From assembly GCA_947589145.1 (NCBI GenBank), contig CANQCB010000010.1, positions 1 through 23,000 of the forward strand: 23,000 nt of DNA, written 5' to 3'. Shown here piece after piece: positions 13,579 to 21,344 of this stretch. The notes under the pieces were generated by a model, which saw only the letters and a program-made list of their open reading frames with translations, had not been told where the DNA came from and searched no databases. The position numbers and the translations under genes were made by a program. This stretch comes from an uncultured Clostridia bacterium (GTDB taxonomy: Bacteria; Bacillota; Clostridia; Christensenellales; Pumilibacteraceae). Within the stretch, counting starts at the first letter, position 1. Each line of letters begins with the position of its first letter.

Positions 13579-15777
13579 ATGAAAGAAGGAAACATTTTCA
13601 AAACCGTTATCGGCGGTCGTGAAGTAACCGTCGAAACGGGGAAGTACGGCGAGCAGGCAAACGGCCATTGCATAGTCACTTGCGGCGATACGATGGTAAT
13701 GTCCAACGTTTGTATGTCGGACGCTCCGCGTCCGGGCATGGACTTTTTCCCGCTCAGCGTTGACTTCGAGGAAAAATTGTACGCTATCGGCAAAATACCC
13801 GGTAGCTTCAAAAGGAGAGAGGGCAGAGCCAGCGATAAAGCGATCCTGACTTCGCGGCTTATCGACAGACCTCTCCGTCCGCTCTTCCCGAAAGGTTTGT
13901 TCAACGACGTAACCGTCGTTTGTACTGCGCTTTCGGTCGAACCCGACATTCCGCCCGAGGTATGGGGCATGGTAGGCTCTTCGATTGCGCTTTCCATTTC
14001 TGATATACCTTTCGCAGGTCCTACGGGCGCGGTAGTCGTCGGTTATGTTGACGGACAGTATGTAATAAACCCCGACAGCAAGCAGAGAGAAGCCAGCCTT
14101 ATGCACGTTTACGTTGCAGGCACTTCTGAAGCGATCATGATGGTCGAGGCGGGCGCTAACGAAGTCAGCGAAGAAATTATGCTTAACGGTATTCTTTACG
14201 CGCACGAAGAAATCAAGAAAATAGTTGCGTTCATCAATGATATCGTAAAGGCAATAGGCAAGCCCAAGAAGGATATGGAACTTTACCATATACCCGAGGA
14301 TCTCGACGCGGAAGTGCGAAAGTATGCGGACAAGTTGCTCGACAAGGCGCTCGATACGCACGATAGAACGGAAAGACAGAACAATCAGGACGAAGTGGAA
14401 AAGCAAACTCTCGAACACTTTGCCGAAGTATATCCCGACAAGGAAAGGGAAATCAAAGACTCTCTGTACTATATAACCAAAGAAAAGGTACGCGCGAAAA
14501 TTCTCGATAAAGGCGAAAGACCGGACGGTCGCGGCCTCGAAGATATACGTCCGATTTGGTGTGAAGTCGGCATTCTTCCGAGAGTACACGGCTCCGCGGT
14601 ATTCACCAGAGGACAATCGCAGGCAATGTCAACCTGCACGCTCGGAACGATAGGCGACGCTCAGAAGTTGGAAAATCTCGACGAGGACGACGTAAAGAAG
14701 CGTTATATGCACCAATACAATATGCCCGGATACTCAACGGGCGAGGCTAAGCCTCTCCGTGCTCCCGGCCGCCGCGAGATAGGTCACGGCGCGCTTGCGG
14801 AAAGAGCGCTCGAACCCGTCATTCCGTCGGAAGAAGAATTTCCTTACGCAATCAGAACGGTCAGCGAAATCGTAAGTTCCAACGGTTCGACTTCGCAGGC
14901 GAGCGTATGCGGTTCTTGCATGGCGCTTATGGACGCGGGCGTTCCCATTAAGGCTCCCGTAGCAGGTATTGCAATGGGACTTATAAAAGATCCCGAGCAT
15001 AACCGCGTCGCAATTCTCTCGGATATTCAGGGATTGGAGGACTTCCTCGGCGATATGGACTTTAAGGTAGCCGGAACGAGCAAGGGAATTACCGCCATTC
15101 AAATGGATATCAAAATCAAGGGAATCGACAAGCAGATACTCACGACCGCACTCGAACAGGCTCGTCGCGGCAGACTGCATATTCTCGGCAAAATGTTGGA
15201 AGTTATACCCGGACCTCGCGCTGAACTCTCCAAGTGGGCGCCTAAGATCATCGTTATCAAGATCGATCCCGACAAGATCGGCAAGGTTATCGGTAAGGGC
15301 GGCGAGACGATAAATAAGATTGTCGAAGATACCGGCGTGAAGATTGATATCGAAGAAGACGGTAGCGTATATATTGCTTTCACCGACGCGGAAATGGGAG
15401 AGAAAGCGCGCGCAATCGTTCTTTCCATCGTCGAGGACGTCGAAGTCGGCAAAGTATATGAAGGCCCGGTCGTTAAAATTCTCATGAGCAACCCGGATAG
15501 AATGGGCGGTCACGGCAGAAAGGACGACAGAAAAGGCGGCAAAGACAAAAAGTCGGATAAGAAAGAAGAGCAACCGCAGGAACTCGGTGCGTTTGTCAAT
15601 ATTGCTCCCGGCAAGGACGGCATGATCCATATTTCCAAACTCTCGGATAAGAGGGTGGAAAAAGTCACCGACGTGATCAATATCGGCGACGTCGTCAGAG
15701 TGGAAGTTATCAAAGTCGACGAAAAGGGCAGGATAGACCTCAAACTCAAAGAGATCATCAGCAAGGCCGACGTTTGA
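13579..15777 (+). CDS. pnp: Polyribonucleotide nucleotidyltransferase (PNPase) with inserted S1 loop
   Basis: A 732-residue phosphorolytic 3'-5' exoribonuclease. The first RNase PH domain has the RNA-binding FKRREGR and RPLRPLFPKG. It is followed by the all-helical linker, the second PH domain with the catalytic GDMDFKVAGT and QMDIKIKG, the KH domain (VIGKGGETI) and an S1 domain. All core catalytic features are present. The oddity is in S1: after VYEGPVVKIL the chain leaves the family pattern for about 33 residues (636-668, bases 15484-15582), mostly Lys, Asp, Gly, Arg and Glu, and then resumes with LGAFVNIAPGKDGMIHISKL. Total length exceeds the usual figure of about 700 by just this amount. 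AGGAG (13562-13566) lies 12 bases before ATG 13579. Confidence 0.97.
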   Translation: MKEGNIFKTVIGGREVTVETGKYGEQANGHCIVTCGDTMVMSNVCMSDAPRPGMDFFPLSVDFEEKLYAIGKIPGSFKRREGRASDKAILTSRLIDRPLRPLFPKGLFNDVTVVCTALSVEPDIPPEVWGMVGSSIALSISDIPFAGPTGAVVVGYVDGQYVINPDSKQREASLMHVYVAGTSEAIMMVEAGANEVSEEIMLNGILYAHEEIKKIVAFINDIVKAIGKPKKDMELYHIPEDLDAEVRKYADKLLDKALDTHDRTERQNNQDEVEKQTLEHFAEVYPDKEREIKDSLYYITKEKVRAKILDKGERPDGRGLEDIRPIWCEVGILPRVHGSAVFTRGQSQAMSTCTLGTIGDAQKLENLDEDDVKKRYMHQYNMPGYSTGEAKPLRAPGRREIGHGALAERALEPVIPSEEEFPYAIRTVSEIVSSNGSTSQASVCGSCMALMDAGVPIKAPVAGIAMGLIKDPEHNRVAILSDIQGLEDFLGDMDFKVAGTSKGITAIQMDIKIKGIDKQILTTALEQARRGRLHILGKMLEVIPGPRAELSKWAPKIIVIKIDPDKIGKVIGKGGETINKIVEDTGVKIDIEEDGSVYIAFTDAEMGEKARAIVLSIVEDVEVGKVYEGPVVKILMSNPDRMGGHGRKDDRKGGKDKKSDKKEEQPQELGAFVNIAPGKDGMIHISKLSDKRVEKVTDVINIGDVVRVEVIKVDEKGRIDLKLKEIISKADV

Positions 15778-15788
15778 AAAATAAAAAT

Positions 15789-15818
15789 TTGAGATAATCG
15801 CAACACCTCGTGAATAAT
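15789..15818 (+). promoter_or_regulatory. Possible promoter for ylxY
   Basis: TTGAGA (15789-15794) and AATAAT (15813-15818) are 18 bases apart. A transcript from here would start near 15825, inside the right half of the adjacent stem-loop, and would therefore lack the left arm that closes the ribosome binding site. The hexamers are imperfect and the region is AT-rich. Confidence 0.35.
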
Positions 15819-15834
15819 ATATCACGGGGTGTTG
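15801..15834 (+). promoter_or_regulatory. Stem-loop abutting the ylxY start codon
   Basis: CAACACCTCGTGA (15801-15813) pairs at all 13 positions (one G-T) with TCACGGGGTGTTG (15822-15834) over an 8-base AT loop. The ATG begins one base after the stem. The only Shine-Dalgarno-like run, GGGGTG, lies within the right arm. No U-tract follows, so it is a poor terminator. Blocking translation of readthrough mRNA from pnp, or stabilising the pnp 3' end, are the likely roles. Confidence 0.65.
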
Positions 15835-15835
15835 T

Positions 15836-16546
15836 ATGGTTAAGACGATAAAGACCTTCGGTTTTATAATGGTCGGAATTGCGGCTATCGTAATGGTCGG
15901 CGGAATAATGACAATTTGGATAAGCGGCGTAGAGGACGGCATGCCGGTATCTACGGACAGCCGAGCCATATATTCGGGAACAAATACAAGCAGCGTTTCG
16001 CTGATGTTCAATGTCTATTCGGGGGAGCAATATATCCCCGATATACTTAGTGCGCTTAAAGAAGGTAATGCGACGGCGACTTTTTTCATAGGCGGCTGTT
16101 GGGCAGATAAGAACGAGGAAGTATTGAAAGCCATTGCACGGGACGGTCACGAAATCGGAAGCCACGGTTACTTGCACCGAGACCATTCCAAATTGGATTA
16201 TGACGCGAATTACAAGGAAATGTCCGTCGCGCACACTTTGCTTAAAATGATTCTCGGCATTGACGTTACTTTATTTGCACCGCCGTCGGGCGCGTTTTCG
16301 ACCGTGACGTTGGACGCGGCGGAAGCGATGGGTTATAAAACCGTCTTGTGGACGCAGGGAAAAGATACCGTTGATTGGAGAGATCACGATACCGCGCTTA
16401 TAATCGAGCGCGCCACGAAAAACATTAAAGGCGGCGACCTGATTCTGATGCATCCGACGGCAAATACCGCGGAGGCATTGCCGGAAATAATCAAACAAAT
16501 ATCCGCAAACGGATTGACACTTTCTTCCGTTTCGGATACACTATAA
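15836..16546 (+). CDS. ylxY: YlxY-like polysaccharide deacetylase-family protein, catalytic Asp residues missing
   Basis: A 236-residue protein with an N-terminal membrane anchor (about 8-30) and a carbohydrate esterase 4 (NodB) domain facing outward. Motif 2 is intact (SHGYLH, His110 and His114), as are the motif-4-like DTVDW (177-181) and motif 5 LILMH (202-206). Motif 1, normally TFDDG, reads MFNVYSG (57-63), with neither aspartate. Motif 3, normally RPPxG, reads FAPPSG (147-152), so its arginine is gone. The position between pnp and an M16 peptidase is that of B. subtilis ylxY, a sporulation-associated relative, which decides the name. It may be inactive as a deacetylase or act by an altered mechanism. 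Confidence 0.8.
   Translation: MVKTIKTFGFIMVGIAAIVMVGGIMTIWISGVEDGMPVSTDSRAIYSGTNTSSVSLMFNVYSGEQYIPDILSALKEGNATATFFIGGCWADKNEEVLKAIARDGHEIGSHGYLHRDHSKLDYDANYKEMSVAHTLLKMILGIDVTLFAPPSGAFSTVTLDAAEAMGYKTVLWTQGKDTVDWRDHDTALIIERATKNIKGGDLILMHPTANTAEALPEIIKQISANGLTLSSVSDTL
16514..16542 (+). promoter_or_regulatory. Possible promoter for the M16 peptidase gene inside the ylxY end
   Basis: A consensus TTGACA (16514-16519), a 17-base spacer and TACACT (16537-16542), which matches the -10 consensus at four of six bases. It overlaps the last ylxY codons. The predicted start near 16549 would give a leader of about 37 bases that carries the 6-bp hairpin TAAGTA/TACTTA just before the AGGGG ribosome binding site. 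Confidence 0.45.
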
Positions 16547-16585
16547 CAAATTCGAAATAAGTAAATACTACTTAGGGGAAAAACA

Positions 16586-17851
16586 ATGGTAAAATCAACT
16601 CGATTCGAAAACGGATTAACTCTCGTAACGGAGACCTTCGGCGGCGTCAGGTCGGTTTCAGTCGGCTTTTGGGTGGGCGCGGGCAGCGGTTTCGAAAATG
16701 AAAAAAACAACGGCATATCGCATTTTACCGAGCACGTTATGTTCAAAGGCACGGAAAAATATTCGGCGTACGATATAGCGCGGCTTTTCGAGGACTACGG
16801 CGCAAACTTCAACGCGTTTACCGCAAAAGAAGCGACTTGCTATTATTTTAAGTGTATCGACGAAAAGCTGAACGATTGTTTTGAACTGTTGTCTCACATT
16901 TTCTATGAATCGACTTTTGCGGAAGATGAACTTGACAAGGAACGTAAAGTTATCGTCGAAGAAATAAACATGGTGGAAGACGAGCCGGAGGACATCTGTT
17001 ACGATAAACTTGCCGAACGCGTATATGCCGGCACGGGACTTGCGCGCACAATTCTCGGTCCAATAGAGAATGTGCTTTCTTTCAAACGAAAGGACGTGCT
17101 CGAATATATGGAGAAAATGTATACGCCCGATAATACGGTTATATCCATTGTCGGCAATATAACCCACGAACAGGCGATTGCGCTTTTGGAAAAGTACGTG
17201 CTTCCGAAATGCGGAAACGGCAAATGCCGCAAGACTTTCTCGCCGAACGTTCAGGGCAACGGTTTTGTGAAGTATAAAAAAGACTTCGAACAAGTCAACA
17301 TTGCATACGCTTTTCCGTCCATAAGTTTTGACGACGAAAGAAAAGAAGTGCAGGCGATATTGTCTTTCTGCCTCGGCGTCGGAATGAGTTCCCGACTTTT
17401 TCAGGTACTGCGCGAACAGAAAGGGCTTGTATATAACGTCTATACCTCAAACTCGACATATAAGAATAACGGCGTTTTCGGCATATACGTGAACACAAGC
17501 GGCAAAAACCTTTTCGCCGCGGCTGACGCGGTTCGCGACGAACTTTCAAAATTACAAAAGCACGGATTGTGCGATGAGGAGATAAACCGCGCAAAGACGC
17601 AGTTGCGTAGCAACTTGCTGTTCTCGTTGGAAAATATGTCGTCGGTTATGAATGCCAACGGTAAATATACGCTGTACACCGGACGCGAGTTCGATTTGGA
17701 TAAACAAATCTCGGAAATAGACAGGGTAAAAAGCACAGACGTTTCGGCTTTTATAAACGAGATAATACGAACGGAAAAAGCGACGGTTGCTTACGTCGGA
17801 AAAGAGTCCTTCTTGGGCGACGAAAATTTATACGACAAATTCGCGAAATAA
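16586..17851 (+). CDS. mlpA: M16 family zinc peptidase (MlpA/YmxG-like)
   Basis: A 421-residue cytosolic metallopeptidase of the mitochondrial-processing-peptidase type. The inverted zinc motif HxxEH is present as HFTEH (His46, Glu49, His50), with the third ligand Glu about 76 residues later in VIVEEINM (Glu125/126). The C-terminal half-domain carries LREQKGLVYNVYTS, the conserved Arg/Tyr region that supports catalysis. Both half-domains and all catalytic residues are visible, so it should be active. Synteny with ylxY matches the B. subtilis mlpA locus. ATG 16586 follows AGGGG. It is followed by a strong terminator. Confidence 0.92.
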   Translation: MVKSTRFENGLTLVTETFGGVRSVSVGFWVGAGSGFENEKNNGISHFTEHVMFKGTEKYSAYDIARLFEDYGANFNAFTAKEATCYYFKCIDEKLNDCFELLSHIFYESTFAEDELDKERKVIVEEINMVEDEPEDICYDKLAERVYAGTGLARTILGPIENVLSFKRKDVLEYMEKMYTPDNTVISIVGNITHEQAIALLEKYVLPKCGNGKCRKTFSPNVQGNGFVKYKKDFEQVNIAYAFPSISFDDERKEVQAILSFCLGVGMSSRLFQVLREQKGLVYNVYTSNSTYKNNGVFGIYVNTSGKNLFAAADAVRDELSKLQKHGLCDEEINRAKTQLRSNLLFSLENMSSVMNANGKYTLYTGREFDLDKQISEIDRVKSTDVSAFINEIIRTEKATVAYVGKESFLGDENLYDKFAK

Positions 17852-17864
17852 AGCGAAACCCTCG

Positions 17865-17900
17865 AAATTGCCGACAATGCGTCGGCAATTTTTCTTTTAT
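17865..17900 (+). terminator. Intrinsic terminator after the M16 peptidase gene
   Basis: AAATTGCCGAC (17865-17875) pairs perfectly with GTCGGCAATTT (17881-17891) across the 5-base loop AATGC, and the stem runs into TTTCTTTTAT. This is a classic rho-independent terminator closing the rpsO-to-mlpA block. Confidence 0.9.
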
Positions 17901-17928
17901 CTTTTTGGAAAAAATTCCGTTAAAACTA

Positions 17929-17957
17929 TTGAAAACAAATGCCGTATGTGTTATAAT
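17929..17957 (+). promoter_or_regulatory. Promoter upstream of ftsK/spoIIIE
   Basis: TTGAAA (17929-17934), a 17-base spacer and a perfect TATAAT (17952-17957). The start is expected near 17964, giving a leader of about 27 bases with AGGAG at 17979-17983. Confidence 0.8.
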
Positions 17958-17990
17958 ACGATGTAACCATATAGGTGTAGGAGAATTTCT

Positions 17991-20900
17991 TTGTCAGTCA
18001 ATAAATATGTGAGACGGGATAAAAACCGTCGGGACCATGACCACGACATATTCGGCATCGTCTTAATCATAATATCAATATTTCTACTCTTATGCACGAT
18101 AATCCCGATAATTTTCGGAGTTGTCAGCGAGTTGCTTCAAAATGTTATTTTGGGCGTTTTCGGCATAACCGCTTATGCTATTCTTGCGTTCACTTTGGCT
18201 ACGGGCATAGTGCTTCTTATGCATAGGCGCGTCAATATCAGCGGAGGAAAGATTGCGCTGATCTGCGGGATCGTTCTTTCTTTGATTCTTATATTACAAC
18301 TTGCAACGACGCAGTCTCACTTGGAGTCGACTTTCGGCAATTATATGTCTTATGTCTATACCGAAAAATTCACCGCCGGCGGAGTATTTTTCGGGCTTAT
18401 CGCATACGGCATTCAGTCTCTTATAACTCCGATTGTGTCGTACATTATTTATTCGCTTATTCTTATCGGTTGTACGGCTTATCTCGCATATATCATTATG
18501 AAAAAATTCCGCTCCGAGAAAGTTGTTGACAAAGGCGGCAAGATTTCCGATTTTACTGCGGACGTACCGCCGCAACGCGTTCACATGCATATGCCGACAA
18601 AACTCTTTGTGGAGAACATAGAGAGCAGCAAAGAAATACTTCCCGAAGAGGAGCCGACCGGCGAATTACTCAGCAGAGGCGACCTTATTTCCGAGCGCAA
18701 TGTCGATCCGTCGTATGCCATGCACCAACTTTACGACAATAATTTGCCGTCGTCTACGGGAGTTTACGACGAATATTTTCAGACTAAACAGATAAGAGAA
18801 CAATCCGATTACGTACGTAATTTCAAAACGTATGCGCCGTCGCCCGCGGAAGCCATGCCGGACATACACCGTGCGGAATCGACGGAAATTTCACCGAATA
18901 GACCGAACAGAGTAATTCACGGGGCGGACAACGATATAGTCATTCCCAAGCAGAAGAAGGAAGATATCGTCAATAACAGCGGGATCATTATGAATGATGA
19001 CCGCGCATTGCGAAACGGCATTATCAGCGCGACGCCTACGCCTCAAACCGAGTTGCGCGCGCCCGCGGAACCGACAATAGAGAATTCCCATATCAACGGA
19101 TTCGGAAAAAATGCGGATATTTCGTTCGGTTTCGGAGAAAAAGCCAAAACGGAAAAGCCCCCCGAACCTCCTCGCAACAATGCTCCCATAATGAATATGG
19201 ATATGCTCGAAGAACTTCGACGCATAAGGGAAGCGCAATCGGGCGGCACAAAAACGAAAGCGGAACAAAGACAGAATACGGTAAAGTCGGAGTCTGTCTC
19301 TGCGCCTGCCGAGAGACCTGTCGTAAGCGGCGCGTCGCAAGCCGGGCCGAAACAAAATGTATTCGAGCATAAAGAGCCTAAAAAAAGCGTAACCGTCGAG
19401 CATAAAGAAGAGATAATCGAGCGCACGGAAAAACCCGTTGAAAAAACCGAGGTTTCGCTTTCGGATACGCCGGAAAAAATCGATAGAAATTCGCTTTTGG
19501 ATAAATTTATCGATTCGACATATTTACAAGACTCAAAGCTTCCCGAAACCGAGGAGATCAAAGGTTCGAGTACCGATTTCTCGGGAGTTGAAAAATTTGC
19601 CGATGAGTTGACCGAAATTACGGAAGAACCGTCCGAATTGTACGAAAACGAAAAAACGGACGATACTTACGATACTTTGAAAATCGACGACACGGTAATA
19701 GACAAGTCGGAGAAACCCGCGGATTTCGAAGACGATAACTCCGGATATTATACGAGCGCGGATATAAAACTCAAATCCGACGTTGACAAGACGTCGACAG
19801 AGGCTGACTTGGATATTGCGGAAGACGAGCCGGAACCGGAAATAATTCCGGCAGAGCCTTACGTATACACGTATCCTCCCATTTCGTTGCTTGAAAACAG
19901 AGCGGCTGACATTACGGTAGACGCCAACGACATAGAGGTTAAATCGCGCGAAATAGAAGAAGTACTTGCAAGTCTTAAATTCCCGGCAAAGGTAATAAAC
20001 GTAATAAGCGGTCCGACCGTAACGAGGTATGAACTTCAACCGCCTTCCGGAATTTCGGTTAAAAAAATACTCTCGCTTGATAAGGATATAGAATTAAGTC
20101 TTGCTCGCGGTTCGGTCAGAATCGAAGCGCCCGTTACGAACAAACAGGCGATAGGTATAGAGGTTGCAAGTTCCAAGGCAACCATTGTAGGTTTCCGCGA
20201 AATAATCGAATCATCGGCGTTTACCGGCTCAAAAGCGTCAATTCCGATTGCTCTCGGCAAAGATATAGGCGGGGATTGCATAGTGAGTACTCTCGAAAAA
20301 GCGCCGCATTTGCTGATAGCGGGCGCTACCGGTATGGGTAAGTCCGTGTGCCTTAATACTCTCATAATGAGTATTCTTTACAGGTGTTCTCCCGAAGACG
20401 TCCGTCTGTTGCTCGTGGATCCGAAACAGGTCGAGTTTACCCTGTACCGTGAAATGCCGCACCTCTTGATAAGAAAACCGATTACGGACGTAAATCACGC
20501 GATAAATGCGTTCGAATGGCTGATAAAAGAGATGAACAGGCGTTTCGATATTTTCAGTAAACTGTCCACTCACGGTTATGCCGTTCGTAATCTTACGGAA
20601 TACAACAACTGCGAACTTGTAAAAAGCGGTAAGGCCGAAAAATTACCGTTCATCGTTATGATAGTGGACGAGCTTGCAGACCTTATGACTATGCAAAAAA
20701 GAGAAGTGGAGACGGGAATTCGTACCATTGCGCAGAAATCTCGTGCGGCAGGTATCCACCTCGTGCTTGCAACGCAGCGGCCGTCCGTAGACATAATCAC
20801 AGGTACGATAAAAGTCAATCTTCCTACTCGTATAGCGTTTAAGGTAACGTCGTTTGCCGACTCTAAGACAATACTCGATCAGGGCGGCGCGGAATATTTG

Positions 20901-21344
20901 CTCGGAAACGGCGATATGTTGTTAACCGCAGGTTCCGAACCTATGCGACTTCAAGGAGCGTACGTATCTAATGAAGAAATAGTTTCCGTTGTAGACTATA
21001 TCAAAAAGAACAATAAATGCGTTTACGACGAGGAAATAGAAAGAACTATCTGCAAGGATAAGAACAATGAAGCGGATGTCGCCTCTGTCGGAACTACCGA
21101 AGAAGGTAATTCCGACGAGTCTAAATATCCCGAAATTATGCGCGCTTTGATTATGGCGAATTCGGCGTCGGTCTCTTTAATACAGCGTCGTTTCAGTTTC
21201 GGTTACTCTCGTGCGTCGAGGATCATGGACGTTTTCGAACAGCGAAATTGGGTTTCTCCTTCCGCAGGATCTAAATCGAGAGAAATATATATGACGAGGT
21301 CTCAATTCGAAGAAGTGTTCGGTATACCGTTTGATGAAAACTAA
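17991..21344 (+). CDS. ftsK: FtsK/SpoIIIE family DNA translocase with long acidic linker
   Basis: A 1117-residue septal DNA pump that clears chromosomes from the division plane. Four membrane helices lie within about 20-170. A polar linker of about 450 residues, rich in Glu, Lys, Asp, Ser and Pro, follows to about 620. Then come the alpha/beta motor (Walker A GATGMGKS, 778-785; Walker B IVMIVDELADL; LVLATQRPSVDIITG) and the gamma winged helix (about 1044-1115, SLIQRRFSFGYSRASRIMD) that reads orienting DNA sequences. B. subtilis SpoIIIE has about 790 residues, so the extra length is nearly all linker. Synteny favours the SpoIIIE branch. The start is TTG 17991, supported by AGGAG at ideal spacing. 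Confidence 0.93.
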   Translation: MSVNKYVRRDKNRRDHDHDIFGIVLIIISIFLLLCTIIPIIFGVVSELLQNVILGVFGITAYAILAFTLATGIVLLMHRRVNISGGKIALICGIVLSLILILQLATTQSHLESTFGNYMSYVYTEKFTAGGVFFGLIAYGIQSLITPIVSYIIYSLILIGCTAYLAYIIMKKFRSEKVVDKGGKISDFTADVPPQRVHMHMPTKLFVENIESSKEILPEEEPTGELLSRGDLISERNVDPSYAMHQLYDNNLPSSTGVYDEYFQTKQIREQSDYVRNFKTYAPSPAEAMPDIHRAESTEISPNRPNRVIHGADNDIVIPKQKKEDIVNNSGIIMNDDRALRNGIISATPTPQTELRAPAEPTIENSHINGFGKNADISFGFGEKAKTEKPPEPPRNNAPIMNMDMLEELRRIREAQSGGTKTKAEQRQNTVKSESVSAPAERPVVSGASQAGPKQNVFEHKEPKKSVTVEHKEEIIERTEKPVEKTEVSLSDTPEKIDRNSLLDKFIDSTYLQDSKLPETEEIKGSSTDFSGVEKFADELTEITEEPSELYENEKTDDTYDTLKIDDTVIDKSEKPADFEDDNSGYYTSADIKLKSDVDKTSTEADLDIAEDEPEPEIIPAEPYVYTYPPISLLENRAADITVDANDIEVKSREIEEVLASLKFPAKVINVISGPTVTRYELQPPSGISVKKILSLDKDIELSLARGSVRIEAPVTNKQAIGIEVASSKATIVGFREIIESSAFTGSKASIPIALGKDIGGDCIVSTLEKAPHLLIAGATGMGKSVCLNTLIMSILYRCSPEDVRLLLVDPKQVEFTLYREMPHLLIRKPITDVNHAINAFEWLIKEMNRRFDIFSKLSTHGYAVRNLTEYNNCELVKSGKAEKLPFIVMIVDELADLMTMQKREVETGIRTIAQKSRAAGIHLVLATQRPSVDIITGTIKVNLPTRIAFKVTSFADSKTILDQGGAEYLLGNGDMLLTAGSEPMRLQGAYVSNEEIVSVVDYIKKNNKCVYDEEIERTICKDKNNEADVASVGTTEEGNSDESKYPEIMRALIMANSASVSLIQRRFSFGYSRASRIMDVFEQRNWVSPSAGSKSREIYMTRSQFEEVFGIPFDEN

